Part shown: positions 1 through 7,547 of the stretch, piece after piece | Layout: the number at the start of each line of letters is the position of its first letter | Position numbering within the stretch: position 1 is the stretch's first letter | DNA from: a virus | IMG/VR virus record: IMGVR_UViG_3300031222_000520 | Location: 1-31,332 of that record | Direction: 5' to 3' (one strand) | DNA: 31,332 nucleotides | Translations under genes and position numbers: made by a program | The notes under the pieces: model-generated | The model's input: only the letters and a program-made list of their open reading frames with translations | Told to the model about the DNA's origin: nothing | The model's database searches: none

Positions 1-125
1 CCCAGACGTGAAAATCACGTCATGAAGAAACTGCCTCGCAGATCACCTCACGGGTGTGGCCACATGTCATGGAATGACTGGCCACATGCGCGTGGAACAG
101 GTGGCCACATGTCGTGGAATACGCA
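1..125. mobile_element. Terminal segment of an IS21-family-like insertion sequence
   Basis: The first 125 bases do not belong to the phage. They carry three direct repeats of about 22 bases next to the junction, the arrangement typical of IS21-family ends, where the transposase IstA binds repeated terminal sites. Read on the opposite strand the element would begin TGCGTATTCC, so the end on this strand is ...CA at 124-125, matching the TG...CA ends of the family. Portal-family coding sequence resumes exactly at 126. A reading frame ending in TGA at 23-25 could be the tail of istB, but only seven codons are visible. The other end of the element and any target duplication are outside the window. 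Family assignment is from memory of the end pattern, not from a transposase. Confidence 0.7.
57..123. repeat. Three tandem terminal repeats of the IS end
   Basis: Copies lie at 57-78, 79-100 and 102-123, sharing TGGCCACATG followed after three or four variable bases by TGGAA. The spacing is 22 then 23 bases. They are probably the transposase-binding sites of the IS21-like element. Any open reading frame across them is fortuitous. Confidence 0.8.
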
Positions 126-1196
126 CTTGAGGCCGACTTTCTCGACGCCACCAAATCCGGTGCCAACGGCGCGGGTCGGCTGGTGCAGGGGATCGAGTTC
201 GATCCGGTTGGGAAACGCCGGGCCTACTGGCTGCATGCCGAACATCCCGGCGATGCCTATGGCGCATTGCAGAACGGGCTTCAAAGCCGTCCAGTCTTGG
301 CGAGTGAGATTGCCCATATCTACGAGAAACAGCGCACGCAGGCGCGCGGCGTTCCCTGGGGCGCACCGGTGATCCGCAGCTTGCGCGATCTCGACGACTA
401 TGAGGTTGCCGAACTGGTCCGCAAGAAAACCGAGGCTTGCGTCACCGCCATCGTTTTTGGCGACGACGAGGCGCAGCAGGGCATCGCGCCTTCGGTGGTG
501 GATGCCGATGGCAACCGCGTCGAGCAGTTCGAGCCGGGGCTTATCGCTTATGCCCGCGGCGGCAAGGATATCCGCTTCAACCAGCCCTCGGCAACCGGCG
601 GCTACGGCGAATACAAGCGGGCGAGCCTGCACACGATCTCGGCCGGGTTCCGGGTGCCGTATGAATTGCTGACCGGGGATTTGTCCCAGGTGAACTATTC
701 CTCGATCCGGGCCGGGCTGGTCGAGTTCCGCCGCCAGATCGACGCCGTGCAATGGCAGTTGTTCATCCCGATGTTCTGCGCACCGGTCTGGCGCTGGTTC
801 ACCGAGGCCGCGTGGGCCGCAGGGCAGATCCCGACGCCGGATGTACCGGTCGAATGGTCTCCACCGAAGTTCGAGGCGGTCGATCCGCAGAAGGACGCTA
901 TGGCGAACCTGCTGTCGATCCGGTCGGGCACCATGACGCTGGCCGAGGTGATCGCCCGGCAGGGCCGCAACCCTGACGCGGTGCTGGCCGAAATCGCCGC
1001 CACAAACGCCAAACTCGACGCCCTTGGGCTGGTTCTCGACAGCGATCCGCGCCGCGTCACCAAGACTGGCAGCGCCCAAACAAACGATCCGGCGAACGAT
1101 TCCGCCGACGACGACACGGCCAATGACCCGGCGAGCGATCCGGCCGACGACTCCGATACGGACCCGACGCGGCCCGACACTGACCAACAGGACTGA
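126..1196 (+). pseudogene. Phage portal protein (lambda gpB family), 5' truncated by IS insertion
   Basis: The remaining 356 codons encode the middle and C-terminal parts of a lambda-family portal protein, the ring at the capsid vertex through which DNA enters and leaves. Recognisable stretches are LEADFLD at the very start, a VQGIEFD segment, RGVPWGAPV and YSSIRAGLVEFRR. The family is usually about 500 residues, so roughly the first 150 are missing. They are replaced by the IS end, and the first portal codon is immediately next to it. The C-terminus is a low-complexity tail rich in Asp, Pro, Thr and Asn (about the last 40 residues). A GTG at 114 lies inside the IS and could start a truncated product, which would not be a working portal. 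The next gene begins five bases after the stop. Confidence 0.85.
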
Positions 1197-1201
1197 CCAA
1201 C

Positions 1202-3256
1202 ATGGACACGATGATCGAACTACCGGCCCTGCGCCGGTCGGCGGAGCTTGCGCCGAACTCAGCCGATACCGACGCCCGCACAGTCGAGGTTGTCTGGTCA
1301 GCAGGGGCGCGGGTTCGCCGGTCGACCCTGTTCGGCGAGCCCTATGACGAAGAGCTGAGCCTCGACCCGACCCATGTGCGGCTTGATCGTCTGAACGCGG
1401 GCGCGCCCTTCCTGAAGGTGCATGAGATCGACACGCTTGACGCCGTGATCGGCTCGGTCGTGCCGGGTTCGGCGCGTATCGAAAACGGTCGCGGCATTGC
1501 GCAGGTCAGGATTAGTGAGCGCGCGGACGTCGAACCGATTTGGCGGGACATCCAGGCCGGGCACATCCGCGCGGTCTCCATCGGCTACCAGGTCCATCGC
1601 TTCGAAGTGTCCAAACCTGAAGCGGCCCGAGAACTCTGGCGGGCGGTCGACTGGACGCCCTTCGAGGTGTCCGCCGTGCCCGTTGGGGCAGATCCCGCCG
1701 CAGGGTTTCGCGCCCAATCCCCACTTCACGACTGCGTCCTCCATCGCCGGGACGTCTCACCCACCCAAACAGGAGCCATCCCGATGACGGACAAACTCAA
1801 CGCCCCGGCCGCAGAGGCCAAAGACCAGCCCAGCGACTCTGTCGCGACCGAGGACACCACCATGACTGAACCGAAGACTTCCGCGACTGAGCCGAAGGCC
1901 GCCGCAAGTGAAACCCGCACCCAACCGAAGGCGCGGAAGCCCGATGCCCCCGTTGTGCCTGACACTGAAGCCGTCGCAACCCGCGCCCGTGAAACGGAAC
2001 GCGACCGCGTATCCACGATCTACGATCTGGCGGGACGCCTGAACCTCGAGCGCGGCTTTGCCGAGGATCTGGTCAAACGCGGCACGGATATCGGTGAAGC
2101 CCGCCGTCTGATCCTCGATCAGGTGGCCTCAAAATCCGAGGAAACCCGCACCTTCAGCCAGGTGTCGATCCCGCTGGGTGGCCGCAATGAGGCGATCACT
2201 CGGCGTGACGCCGTGGCGAATGCACTGCTGCACCGCTACAGCCCGACGCTCTTTCAACTCGAGGATGCCGCGCGCCAGTATCGCGGCATGACGCTGCTGG
2301 AACTGGCCCGCGAAAGCCTCGGAAATGTGGGCGTGAACACCCGCGGCCTGTCGCGCGACGAGGTGGCGACCCGGGCCCTGCATTCGACATCCGACTTTCC
2401 TGAGATCCTTTCGGCGGTCACCAACAAGACGCTCCGGCAGGCTTACGAGGCCTATCCCCGCACCTTCATGCTGTTCTGCCGACAGGTGCTGGCCACCGAC
2501 TTCAAGGCCATGCACCGGGTCCAGCTCGGCGAGGCCCCACAGCTTCTGGAAGTCGGCGAAAGCGGCGAGTTCAAGCGCGGTACGCTGGGCGAGAGCAAGG
2601 AGAGCTACAAGGTCAAGACCTATGGCCGGGTCGTTGCCATCACCCGCCAGACGCTGATCAACGACGATCTCGACGCTTTCACCCGGATCCCGGCGATGTA
2701 CGGCAACTCCATCGCGCAGCTCGAGTCGGACGTGGTCTGGGGGGTCATCACCGCCAACCCGGCCATGGCTGACGGCAACGCGCTGTTCCACACCGCCCAC
2801 AAGAACCTCGCTGGCACCGGTGCGGCGCTGGCCGTGGAGGCGGTTGGCGCGGCCCGCGCCGCCATGGCCAAGCAGACGGGTCTCGACAAGAAGACGGTGC
2901 TGAATGTCCGCCCCGCCTTCCTGATCGTGCCCGCGTCGCTGGAACTGAAGGCCGAGCAGATGGTGGCCCAGAACCTCGTGCCTGCCGCAACCTCCAACGT
3001 CGTGCCGCAATCGATCAGGACCCTCGCGCCGATCAGCGAGCCCCGGCTGGATGCAGTCAGCGAGACCGCCTGGTATCTGGCGGCCAGCCCGAACCAGATC
3101 GACACGATCGAGTACGCCTATCTCGAGGGTCAGCAGGGCGCCTACATCGAGACGCGCAACGGCTTCGACGTCGACGGCGTCGAGATCAAGTGCCGCCTCG
3201 ACTTCGGTGCCAAGGCCATTGACTGGCGTGGCCTCTACAAGAACCCGGGCGCATAA
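1202..3256 (+). CDS. Prohead protease / major capsid protein fusion
   Basis: This 684-residue protein combines capsid maturation protease and capsid subunit in one chain. Residues 1-165 resemble HK97-type (U35) prohead proteases, with probable catalytic His74 (FLKVHEID) and Ser126 (IRAVSIGYQ). Residues 170-245 are a Pro/Ala/Thr/Glu-rich linker, and 250-310 are charged and helical, like a scaffold or delta domain. Residues 320-684 resemble the Mu gpT-like HK97-fold capsid subunit. Fused protease-capsid proteins are known in alphaproteobacterial phages. Two in-frame ATG codons with good ribosome binding sites (1784 and 1862) fall in the linker, so capsid could also be made alone. The gene follows the portal remnant directly and belongs to the head operon. 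Confidence 0.88.
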   Translation: MDTMIELPALRRSAELAPNSADTDARTVEVVWSAGARVRRSTLFGEPYDEELSLDPTHVRLDRLNAGAPFLKVHEIDTLDAVIGSVVPGSARIENGRGIAQVRISERADVEPIWRDIQAGHIRAVSIGYQVHRFEVSKPEAARELWRAVDWTPFEVSAVPVGADPAAGFRAQSPLHDCVLHRRDVSPTQTGAIPMTDKLNAPAAEAKDQPSDSVATEDTTMTEPKTSATEPKAAASETRTQPKARKPDAPVVPDTEAVATRARETERDRVSTIYDLAGRLNLERGFAEDLVKRGTDIGEARRLILDQVASKSEETRTFSQVSIPLGGRNEAITRRDAVANALLHRYSPTLFQLEDAARQYRGMTLLELARESLGNVGVNTRGLSRDEVATRALHSTSDFPEILSAVTNKTLRQAYEAYPRTFMLFCRQVLATDFKAMHRVQLGEAPQLLEVGESGEFKRGTLGESKESYKVKTYGRVVAITRQTLINDDLDAFTRIPAMYGNSIAQLESDVVWGVITANPAMADGNALFHTAHKNLAGTGAALAVEAVGAARAAMAKQTGLDKKTVLNVRPAFLIVPASLELKAEQMVAQNLVPAATSNVVPQSIRTLAPISEPRLDAVSETAWYLAASPNQIDTIEYAYLEGQQGAYIETRNGFDVDGVEIKCRLDFGAKAIDWRGLYKNPGA
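1771..1786 (+). promoter_or_regulatory. Internal ribosome binding site and ATG inside the protease-capsid gene
   Basis: AGGAG at 1771-1775 lies eight bases before an ATG at 1784, in frame with the gene and corresponding to Met195, just after the protease domain. Initiation here would give a 490-residue scaffold-plus-capsid protein without protease, like the nested C/Nu3 arrangement of lambda. This is inference from position and spacing. Confidence 0.5.
1850..1864 (+). promoter_or_regulatory. Second internal ribosome binding site and ATG in the capsid gene
   Basis: GAGGA at 1850-1854 precedes an in-frame ATG at 1862 (Met221) by seven bases. It is a second candidate internal start in the linker between protease and capsid domains. 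Confidence 0.35.
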
Positions 3257-3283
3257 CCGGGCATCCCAGAAAACTCACCTCTG

Positions 3284-3318
3284 ACGGGTGGTCCAATCGG
3301 GCCGCCCGTTTCCGTTTG
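3284..3318 (+). terminator. Hairpin with T-rich tail between capsid and decoration genes
   Basis: ACGGGTGG (3284-3291) can pair with CCGCCCGT (3302-3309) in an 8-bp stem containing one G-T pair and a 10-base loop, followed by a T-rich stretch (TTCCGTTT). It sits between the capsid stop and the next ribosome binding site. It may act as a partial terminator or attenuator that sets capsid against downstream gene expression, or it may protect the mRNA end. Confidence 0.5.
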
Positions 3319-3332
3319 CAAAGGATCCCGCA

Positions 3333-3668
3333 ATGAAAAACTACGTCCAGCCCGGCAATACCATCACCCTGACCGCGCCCTACGCCGTGACCTCCGGCGA
3401 CGGCCTGCTTGTAGGCTCCATTTTCGGCGTGTCCACCGGGGATGCCGCAAATGCTGAAACAGTCGAAGCCGCACTCGTCGGTATCTTCGACCTGAACAAG
3501 GTCGCATCCCAGGCTTGGTCCGCCGGTGACAAGGTCTATTGGGACAACGCCAACAAGGAAGCCACGAAGACCGCCACGGCGAATACGCTGATCGGTGTGG
3601 CCACCGAAGCTGTTGCTGGCGGCGCGGGCGACCTGATCGGCCGGGTGCGCCTGAACGGCACATTCTGA
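3333..3668 (+). CDS. DUF2190 family capsid decoration (cement) protein
   Basis: This 111-residue protein begins with KNYVQPGNTITLTAP and has the GDGLLVGSIFGV and AGDKVYWDN segments typical of DUF2190 proteins. Family members bind the outside of phage heads and stabilise the capsid. The ATG at 3333 is chosen because AAGGAT lies just upstream and because homologues begin at this point; a longer frame upstream runs through the hairpin and looks non-coding. The stop TGA shares its last base with the ATG of the next gene. Confidence 0.82.
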   Translation: MKNYVQPGNTITLTAPYAVTSGDGLLVGSIFGVSTGDAANAETVEAALVGIFDLNKVASQAWSAGDKVYWDNANKEATKTATANTLIGVATEAVAGGAGDLIGRVRLNGTF

Positions 3669-3979
3669 TGTCCGCTTTCGCCGCCGTCGTGGATACGTTG
3701 TTCGCCCATCCGAACATCGGCCGGGACGCGGTCTACACCTCTGACGGCGGTGCGCCCGTGCTGGTGCGCGTCGTCTCCCGGCAGGCTGATGCCATCACCG
3801 ACTTCGGCGACGCGCGGCTCTGGTCGGAAACGACCCGGATCGATCTGCGCGTCGCGGAGGTTCCGACCCCTCGTCCCGGCGACCGATTGGAAATCGACGG
3901 CGACGCCTTCCTCATTCAGGGCGAGCCTGTCCGCGACCGCGAGCGGCTGGTCTGGACCGTGGACCTAAGGCCCGCGTGA
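3668..3979 (+). CDS. Head-tail joining protein (FII-like)
   Basis: A 103-residue protein with an N-terminal helix (VVDTLFAHPNIG) and then beta-rich sequence containing LVRVVSRQ and PRPGDRLEIDGD. This resembles small head-tail attachment proteins of the lambda FII / ATP-binding sugar transporter-like group. It follows the decoration gene with a TGATG overlap and precedes the DUF6441 gene with a GTGA overlap, the usual place for a head completion or joining protein. The exact family is less certain than the role. Confidence 0.65.
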   Translation: MSAFAAVVDTLFAHPNIGRDAVYTSDGGAPVLVRVVSRQADAITDFGDARLWSETTRIDLRVAEVPTPRPGDRLEIDGDAFLIQGEPVRDRERLVWTVDLRPA

Positions 3980-4605
3980 AACTCAAGCTCGACATCGATC
4001 CCGACATCGTCGCCATGATGGTGGCGGAGGTCGCGGCGGGCGAACGCGCTGTGACGGCCGCCATGCGTGAGGCCGGAATCGGGCTGAAGACGGCGTGGCG
4101 CACACAGATTACTGGCGCTGGGCTCGGGCGACGGCTCGCCAACTCGATCCGCAACCAGAACTTTCCGAGGTCGGGCGAGAGCCTCGACGCGGCCGCGCTG
4201 GTCTGGTCGAAGGCCCCGGTTATTGTCGGAGCCCACGACACCGGCCCGTTGATCCGCTCGAAGGACGGCTTCTGGCTGGCGATCCCGCTGCCCGCCGCAG
4301 GCAAATCCACACGCGGTGGTCGGATCACCCCCGGCGAATGGGAACGGCGGCGCGGGCTGCGCCTGCGCTTCGTCTATCGCCACACGGGCCCGAGCTTGCT
4401 GGTGGCCGAGGGACGGCTGAACACGAAGGGTCAGGCGGTCGTGTCTCGCTCGAAGACCGGGCGCGGCAAGGTCACCGCGCCGATCTTCCTTCTGGTGCCG
4501 CAGGTGAAATTGCCGAAGCGGTTGAACTTGGCACGCGATGCGGAGCGTGCAGTGGACGGTGTGCCGGGGCTGATCGTGGCGAATTGGGTGGGGCGACGCC
4601 TATGA
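3976..4605 (+). CDS. DUF6441 family phage tail-completion protein
   Basis: A 209-residue protein starting at GTG 3976, overlapping the previous stop as GTGA. It matches in general character the DUF6441 proteins found between head-tail joining and tail tube genes of alphaproteobacterial prophages. The features are an N-terminal helical segment (AMREAGIGLKTAWRTQI) and a basic middle part with PRSGESLDAAALVWSKAP. It probably helps connect or complete the neck or tail (gp10-like), which is inferred from position. Its stop overlaps by six bases the stop of the reverse-strand cargo gene, so the cargo begins exactly where this gene ends. Confidence 0.7.
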   Translation: MKLKLDIDPDIVAMMVAEVAAGERAVTAAMREAGIGLKTAWRTQITGAGLGRRLANSIRNQNFPRSGESLDAAALVWSKAPVIVGAHDTGPLIRSKDGFWLAIPLPAAGKSTRGGRITPGEWERRRGLRLRFVYRHTGPSLLVAEGRLNTKGQAVVSRSKTGRGKVTAPIFLLVPQVKLPKRLNLARDAERAVDGVPGLIVANWVGRRL

Positions 4606-5415
4606 GCGAATGCTATCGTGAGTCCTGTCATGGGTGGCGAAGCGCTTGCTGAGGTCCCACCCGTCTGGAATTCGAGATCTGTCGCACAGCATACATCTGC
4701 AGGGACGAATGCTCTGAGTCTTGGTCTTAGAGAGATAGTCCCGCACGGCTCCGGTTGCGCTCCCAGACGGATGAGGGAGGTTGACGATCCGTTTTGCGTC
4801 TAACTTCGCGATCTTGGCGGCATGTTGGACTATTCTGGGCCCTTTCTTTCCGAGCACAATAATCTGCGCGTCAATAGGCAGGCTCCGAAGCTCCTCCACT
4901 AAGTATGTTTCGACATATCGCCTGAGTTCCGTGTGCGCCAAGGAGTCAATCTGGTTGTTGAACAACTCGCCATTGATGAATGTTGGATATCGAACAGTTG
5001 AAGTGAAATGCAATTTATGTGCCTCACCGGTCCAAATTAGATCGACGTCTTCGATGCCAGCACGTTCAGCGACGCCGCTATGCTCCAAGAGTGATTTGAG
5101 GTTTGGTTCCATCACGTCCCCTCGGAAAGATGATTCTGCCTTTGCCTTTTCAAGGGCTACTTGAGGGTCTGTTCCTGCGTCAGCTGCCCGTCGCGCAGCC
5201 CGATAGCTTCGCATTGCTTGGGTTGGGCCAGGAGTAACGCCGATGATGGCAAGTTGCGCATTGCGATTGATGAAATCGAATGGTGCCCAGATTATTTTGA
5301 TACCTTGTGCGTCGATCTTTCCCTGCTGTGGATAGACCTGAAGCTCGTTGATGTCTTTCAAATCGCGAGACAGATCGCTTTCAGTTAGCGTCAGTAGGGT
5401 TTTTGTCATTTCCAT
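4600..5415 (-). CDS. Uracil-DNA-glycosylase-fold protein, prophage cargo gene
   Basis: A 271-residue protein on the strand opposite to all surrounding phage genes. A hydrophobic strand leads into IIGVTPGPTQ (residues 57-66), comparable to the GxxPG motif 1 of the uracil-DNA glycosylase superfamily. NLPHPSGS (212-219) is comparable to the HPS motif 2. Between them is HFTSTVRYP (136-144). A cysteine cluster (C239, C241, C244) lies near the C-terminus. The substrate is unknown. GC is about 50% in sampled lines, below the phage genes. AGGTGAG lies five bases before the ATG at 5415; a second ATG at 5409 is possible. It probably has its own promoter in the 85 bases to its right, where an A/T-rich stretch includes TAGAAT on the coding strand. 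Likely a moron or defence-type cargo gene. Confidence 0.6.
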   Translation of the reverse strand: MEMTKTLLTLTESDLSRDLKDINELQVYPQQGKIDAQGIKIIWAPFDFINRNAQLAIIGVTPGPTQAMRSYRAARRAADAGTDPQVALEKAKAESSFRGDVMEPNLKSLLEHSGVAERAGIEDVDLIWTGEAHKLHFTSTVRYPTFINGELFNNQIDSLAHTELRRYVETYLVEELRSLPIDAQIIVLGKKGPRIVQHAAKIAKLDAKRIVNLPHPSGSATGAVRDYLSKTKTQSIRPCRCMLCDRSRIPDGWDLSKRFATHDRTHDSIRS

Positions 5416-5500
5416 GCGAGCTCACCTGTTTTCGTCCCGTGGCGCGAGGCCAAACTTGCCGCGTTAGCTATTCTACAAAATTTTCCAAGGGAATAGTCGA

Positions 5501-5920
5501 TTGCTTAGCCCCCGCGAAACCATCCTCGCCGCGCTGCATGCGCGGCTTTCGACGCTGCCCGCCACGTCCCTGCGCGGCGAGGTGCTGCCCGAGCGCGTTC
5601 CGGCCGAGGGCCTGCTGATCCTGCGCGATGGTGAACCCGGTGAGCCCGAGGTCACGCTGTCGCCGCTTCGGTATCACTACCAGCACCGCGCCGAGATCGA
5701 GGCCGTCGTGCAGGGCACCGCCCGCGACGCCGCCTTCGATACCCTGACCACCAGCATCGGCACCGCAATCGCTGGCGACCGCACGCTGGGCGGCCTATGC
5801 GACTGGATCGAGGCGGAAGCGCCCCGTCCAGTCGATCTGCCCGTCGAGGGCGCGACGAGCCTGAAGGCGGCCGTCATCCCGGTCGTGCTGCACTATTCCA
5901 CGGCCGACCAACTGGCCTGA
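5501..5920 (+). CDS. Tail terminator-like protein (databases often label it 'acyl-CoA transferase')
   Basis: A 139-residue protein beginning LSPRETILAALHARLS, with a long beta-rich middle (YHYQHRAEIEAVV) and the ending VIPVVLHYSTADQLA. Homologues sit just before the tail tube gene in GTA-like prophages and are probably tail terminator or completion proteins. The 'acyl-CoA transferase' label I recall for them has no visible support here. The start is TTG 5501, with AAGGGAA seven bases upstream. No ATG is available, perhaps because insertion of the cargo gene replaced the original start region. Separated from the tube gene by 24 bases. Confidence 0.65.
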   Translation: MLSPRETILAALHARLSTLPATSLRGEVLPERVPAEGLLILRDGEPGEPEVTLSPLRYHYQHRAEIEAVVQGTARDAAFDTLTTSIGTAIAGDRTLGGLCDWIEAEAPRPVDLPVEGATSLKAAVIPVVLHYSTADQLA

Positions 5921-5944
5921 CCCCGACAACCCAAGGAGAACACC

Positions 5945-6883
5945 ATGGCACGAGCCCAGGGGGCGCGGGCGCAGATGGCGCTTGCGTTCGAGACGACCTA
6001 TGGAACGCCGCCCGTGGGCGGTTTCACGAAGATGCCCTTCGCCAGCACCTCGCTGGGGGCAGAGCAGCCACTGCTCAATTCCGAACTGCTCGGCTATGGC
6101 CGCGACCCGCTGGCACCGATCAAGGATGCGGTGACGGCGGATGGCGATGTCGTTGTGCCGCTCGATGCCGAGGCGTTCGGCTTCTGGCTGAAGGCGGCCT
6201 TTGGTGATCCGACCACAACCGGCACCGGCCCCTGGACGCATGAATTCCAGTCTGGGTCCTGGACGCTGCCCAGCATGTCCATCGAGACCGGCATGCCCGA
6301 GGTGCCGCGCTTCGCGATGTATTCCGGCTGCGTGCTCGACCAGATCAACTGGCAAATGCAGCGATCTGGTCTGCTGACCGCGACAGCGCGGTTGGTGGCA
6401 CAGGGCGAGACGGTGGGCACGACGACCAGCGCAGGCACGCCTGCCGCTCTCGAATTGCAGCGCTTCGGCCATTTCAACGGGGCGATCACCCGGAACAGCA
6501 CCGCGCTCGGCAATGTGGTTTCAGCCGACATCACCTACGCCAACAACCTCGACCGGATCGAAACCATCCGTTCGGACGGCCGCATTGACGGGGCCGACCC
6601 CTCCATTGCGGCGCTGACCGGCTCCATCGAGGTGCGCTTCGCAGACCAGACGCTGGTGACGCAGGCGATCAATGGCGATCCCTGCGAGCTCGAGTTTGCG
6701 TATGTGCTGCCGTCTGGCGAGAGCTTCACCTTCACCGTGCACGCCGTCTACCTGCCGCGCCCCCGGATCGAGATTTCCGGGCCGCAGGGCGTGCAGGCGA
6801 CCTTCGACTGGCAGGCTGCGCGCGACAGCACGATCGGCCGGATGTGCACCGCCACCCTCGTGAATGATGTGGAGATTTATTGA
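5945..6883 (+). CDS. Phage tail tube protein
   Basis: A 312-residue protein forming the inner tube of the tail. It begins ARAQGARAQMALAFETTYGT, the conserved opening of the phage tail tube family found in GTA-like siphophages, followed by a long beta-rich body with YADNPLD-like equivalents (ITYANNLDRIETIRSDGRID) and a C-terminal VQATFDWQAARD segment. AAGGAG precedes the ATG by six bases, a strong site fitting a protein made in many copies. Its TGA overlaps the ATG of the assembly chaperone by one base. Confidence 0.82.
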   Translation: MARAQGARAQMALAFETTYGTPPVGGFTKMPFASTSLGAEQPLLNSELLGYGRDPLAPIKDAVTADGDVVVPLDAEAFGFWLKAAFGDPTTTGTGPWTHEFQSGSWTLPSMSIETGMPEVPRFAMYSGCVLDQINWQMQRSGLLTATARLVAQGETVGTTTSAGTPAALELQRFGHFNGAITRNSTALGNVVSADITYANNLDRIETIRSDGRIDGADPSIAALTGSIEVRFADQTLVTQAINGDPCELEFAYVLPSGESFTFTVHAVYLPRPRIEISGPQGVQATFDWQAARDSTIGRMCTATLVNDVEIY

Positions 6884-7320
6884 TGCTGACCCTCGATCTG
6901 ACGAATGCACCCCGCTGGCACGACCTCGCGCCGGGCGTCCGGGTGCAGCTGCGTCCACTAACCACGGCGCTAATGGTTGCGACGCGCAGCGATGCGGCTG
7001 TCGAGGCGGTCCCGGTAGACGCTTCCGACGAGGAACGCGCCGTTGCCTTCGCCAAGGCGCTGGCGCGCCGGGCAGTTCTCACTTGGGAGGGCATTGGCGA
7101 CGCCGATGGCAACGTGATCGTCCCTAGCCCCGAGGCTATCGACGCGTTGCTCGATGTCTGGCCGATCTTCGAAGCCTTCCAGCTGACCTTCGTCTCCAAA
7201 GGCCTGCTGCTGGAACAGGAAAAAAACGTCTCCGCGCCCTTGCCGAATGGTCCTTCGGCGGGGGCGAGCGATACTGTGAAGCATGCACGCAAACCTGCCA
7301 AGACTGCCCGGCGCGGCTGA
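6883..7320 (+). CDS. Tail assembly chaperone, short (unshifted) form
   Basis: A 145-residue protein starting LTLDLTNAPRWHDLAPGVRV, placed between tail tube and tape measure genes, where lambda gpG-type chaperones are encoded. These chaperones coat the tape measure protein during tail assembly. ATG 6883 overlaps the tube stop as TGATG. The last 30 residues after the slippery site (VSAPLPNGPS... to ARRG) are the unshifted tail. The longer shifted form is listed separately. Confidence 0.75.
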   Translation: MLTLDLTNAPRWHDLAPGVRVQLRPLTTALMVATRSDAAVEAVPVDASDEERAVAFAKALARRAVLTWEGIGDADGNVIVPSPEAIDALLDVWPIFEAFQLTFVSKGLLLEQEKNVSAPLPNGPSAGASDTVKHARKPAKTARRG

Positions 7321-7547
7321 ACCGACCCACCACCTTTGAAGGCTGGCAGGTCTGGGACCTGGTCGGTCGTCTGGGCGGCCAGCTCCGCGTGCTGCCGGGC
7401 GCGGTGATCGGATGGGACATGACGGCCGCGCTCGCCCTTGGGGACGCACTTGGCACTCCGCCCTTGGTCATGGCCGAACTGCTGCCCGCCGTTGAGGCGG
7501 TGATGGTGGCAAAACTCAACGAACAGATGGATCACTCCCATGGCTGA
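6883..7547 (+). CDS. Tail assembly chaperone, -1 frameshift fusion (gpGT-like)
   Basis: Reading 6883-7227 and then slipping back one base gives a 221-residue fusion ending at TGA 7545-7547. The -1 frame is open across the otherwise geneless 7320-7540 stretch. It reads RLRALAEWSFGGGERYCEAC, then a cysteine cluster with CX2CX3CX2C spacing (C132, C135, C139, C142), then TFEGWQVWDLVGRLGG and a helical C-terminus. No start codon with a ribosome binding site serves this frame separately. The fusion overlaps the tape measure start by eight bases. By analogy with lambda G/GT, the extension would recruit the tail tube protein while the shared part holds the tape measure. The cysteines may bind a metal; this is inference. 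Confidence 0.78.
7221..7227 (+). promoter_or_regulatory. Programmed -1 ribosomal frameshift site A AAA AAC
   Basis: The zero-frame codons are GAA AAA AAC (7219-7227), so the heptamer A_AAA_AAC is in the exact X_XXY_YYZ phase needed for -1 slippage. It lies 94 bases before the short ORF's stop, inside a tail chaperone gene, where such shifts are widely conserved. The downstream GC-rich sequence could form a stimulating structure; I did not model one. Confidence 0.82.

Noticed and set aside
22-372. A + strand ORF of 116 codons across the IS end and the start of the portal remnant
   Set aside because: It is built from the terminal repeats and an out-of-frame reading of the portal gene; no family resemblance.
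5416-5500. A firm promoter call for the reverse cargo gene
   Set aside because: A TAGAAT-like -10 is visible on the - strand (5470-5475), but no -35 at 16-18 bases fits well; noted only in the gene entry.
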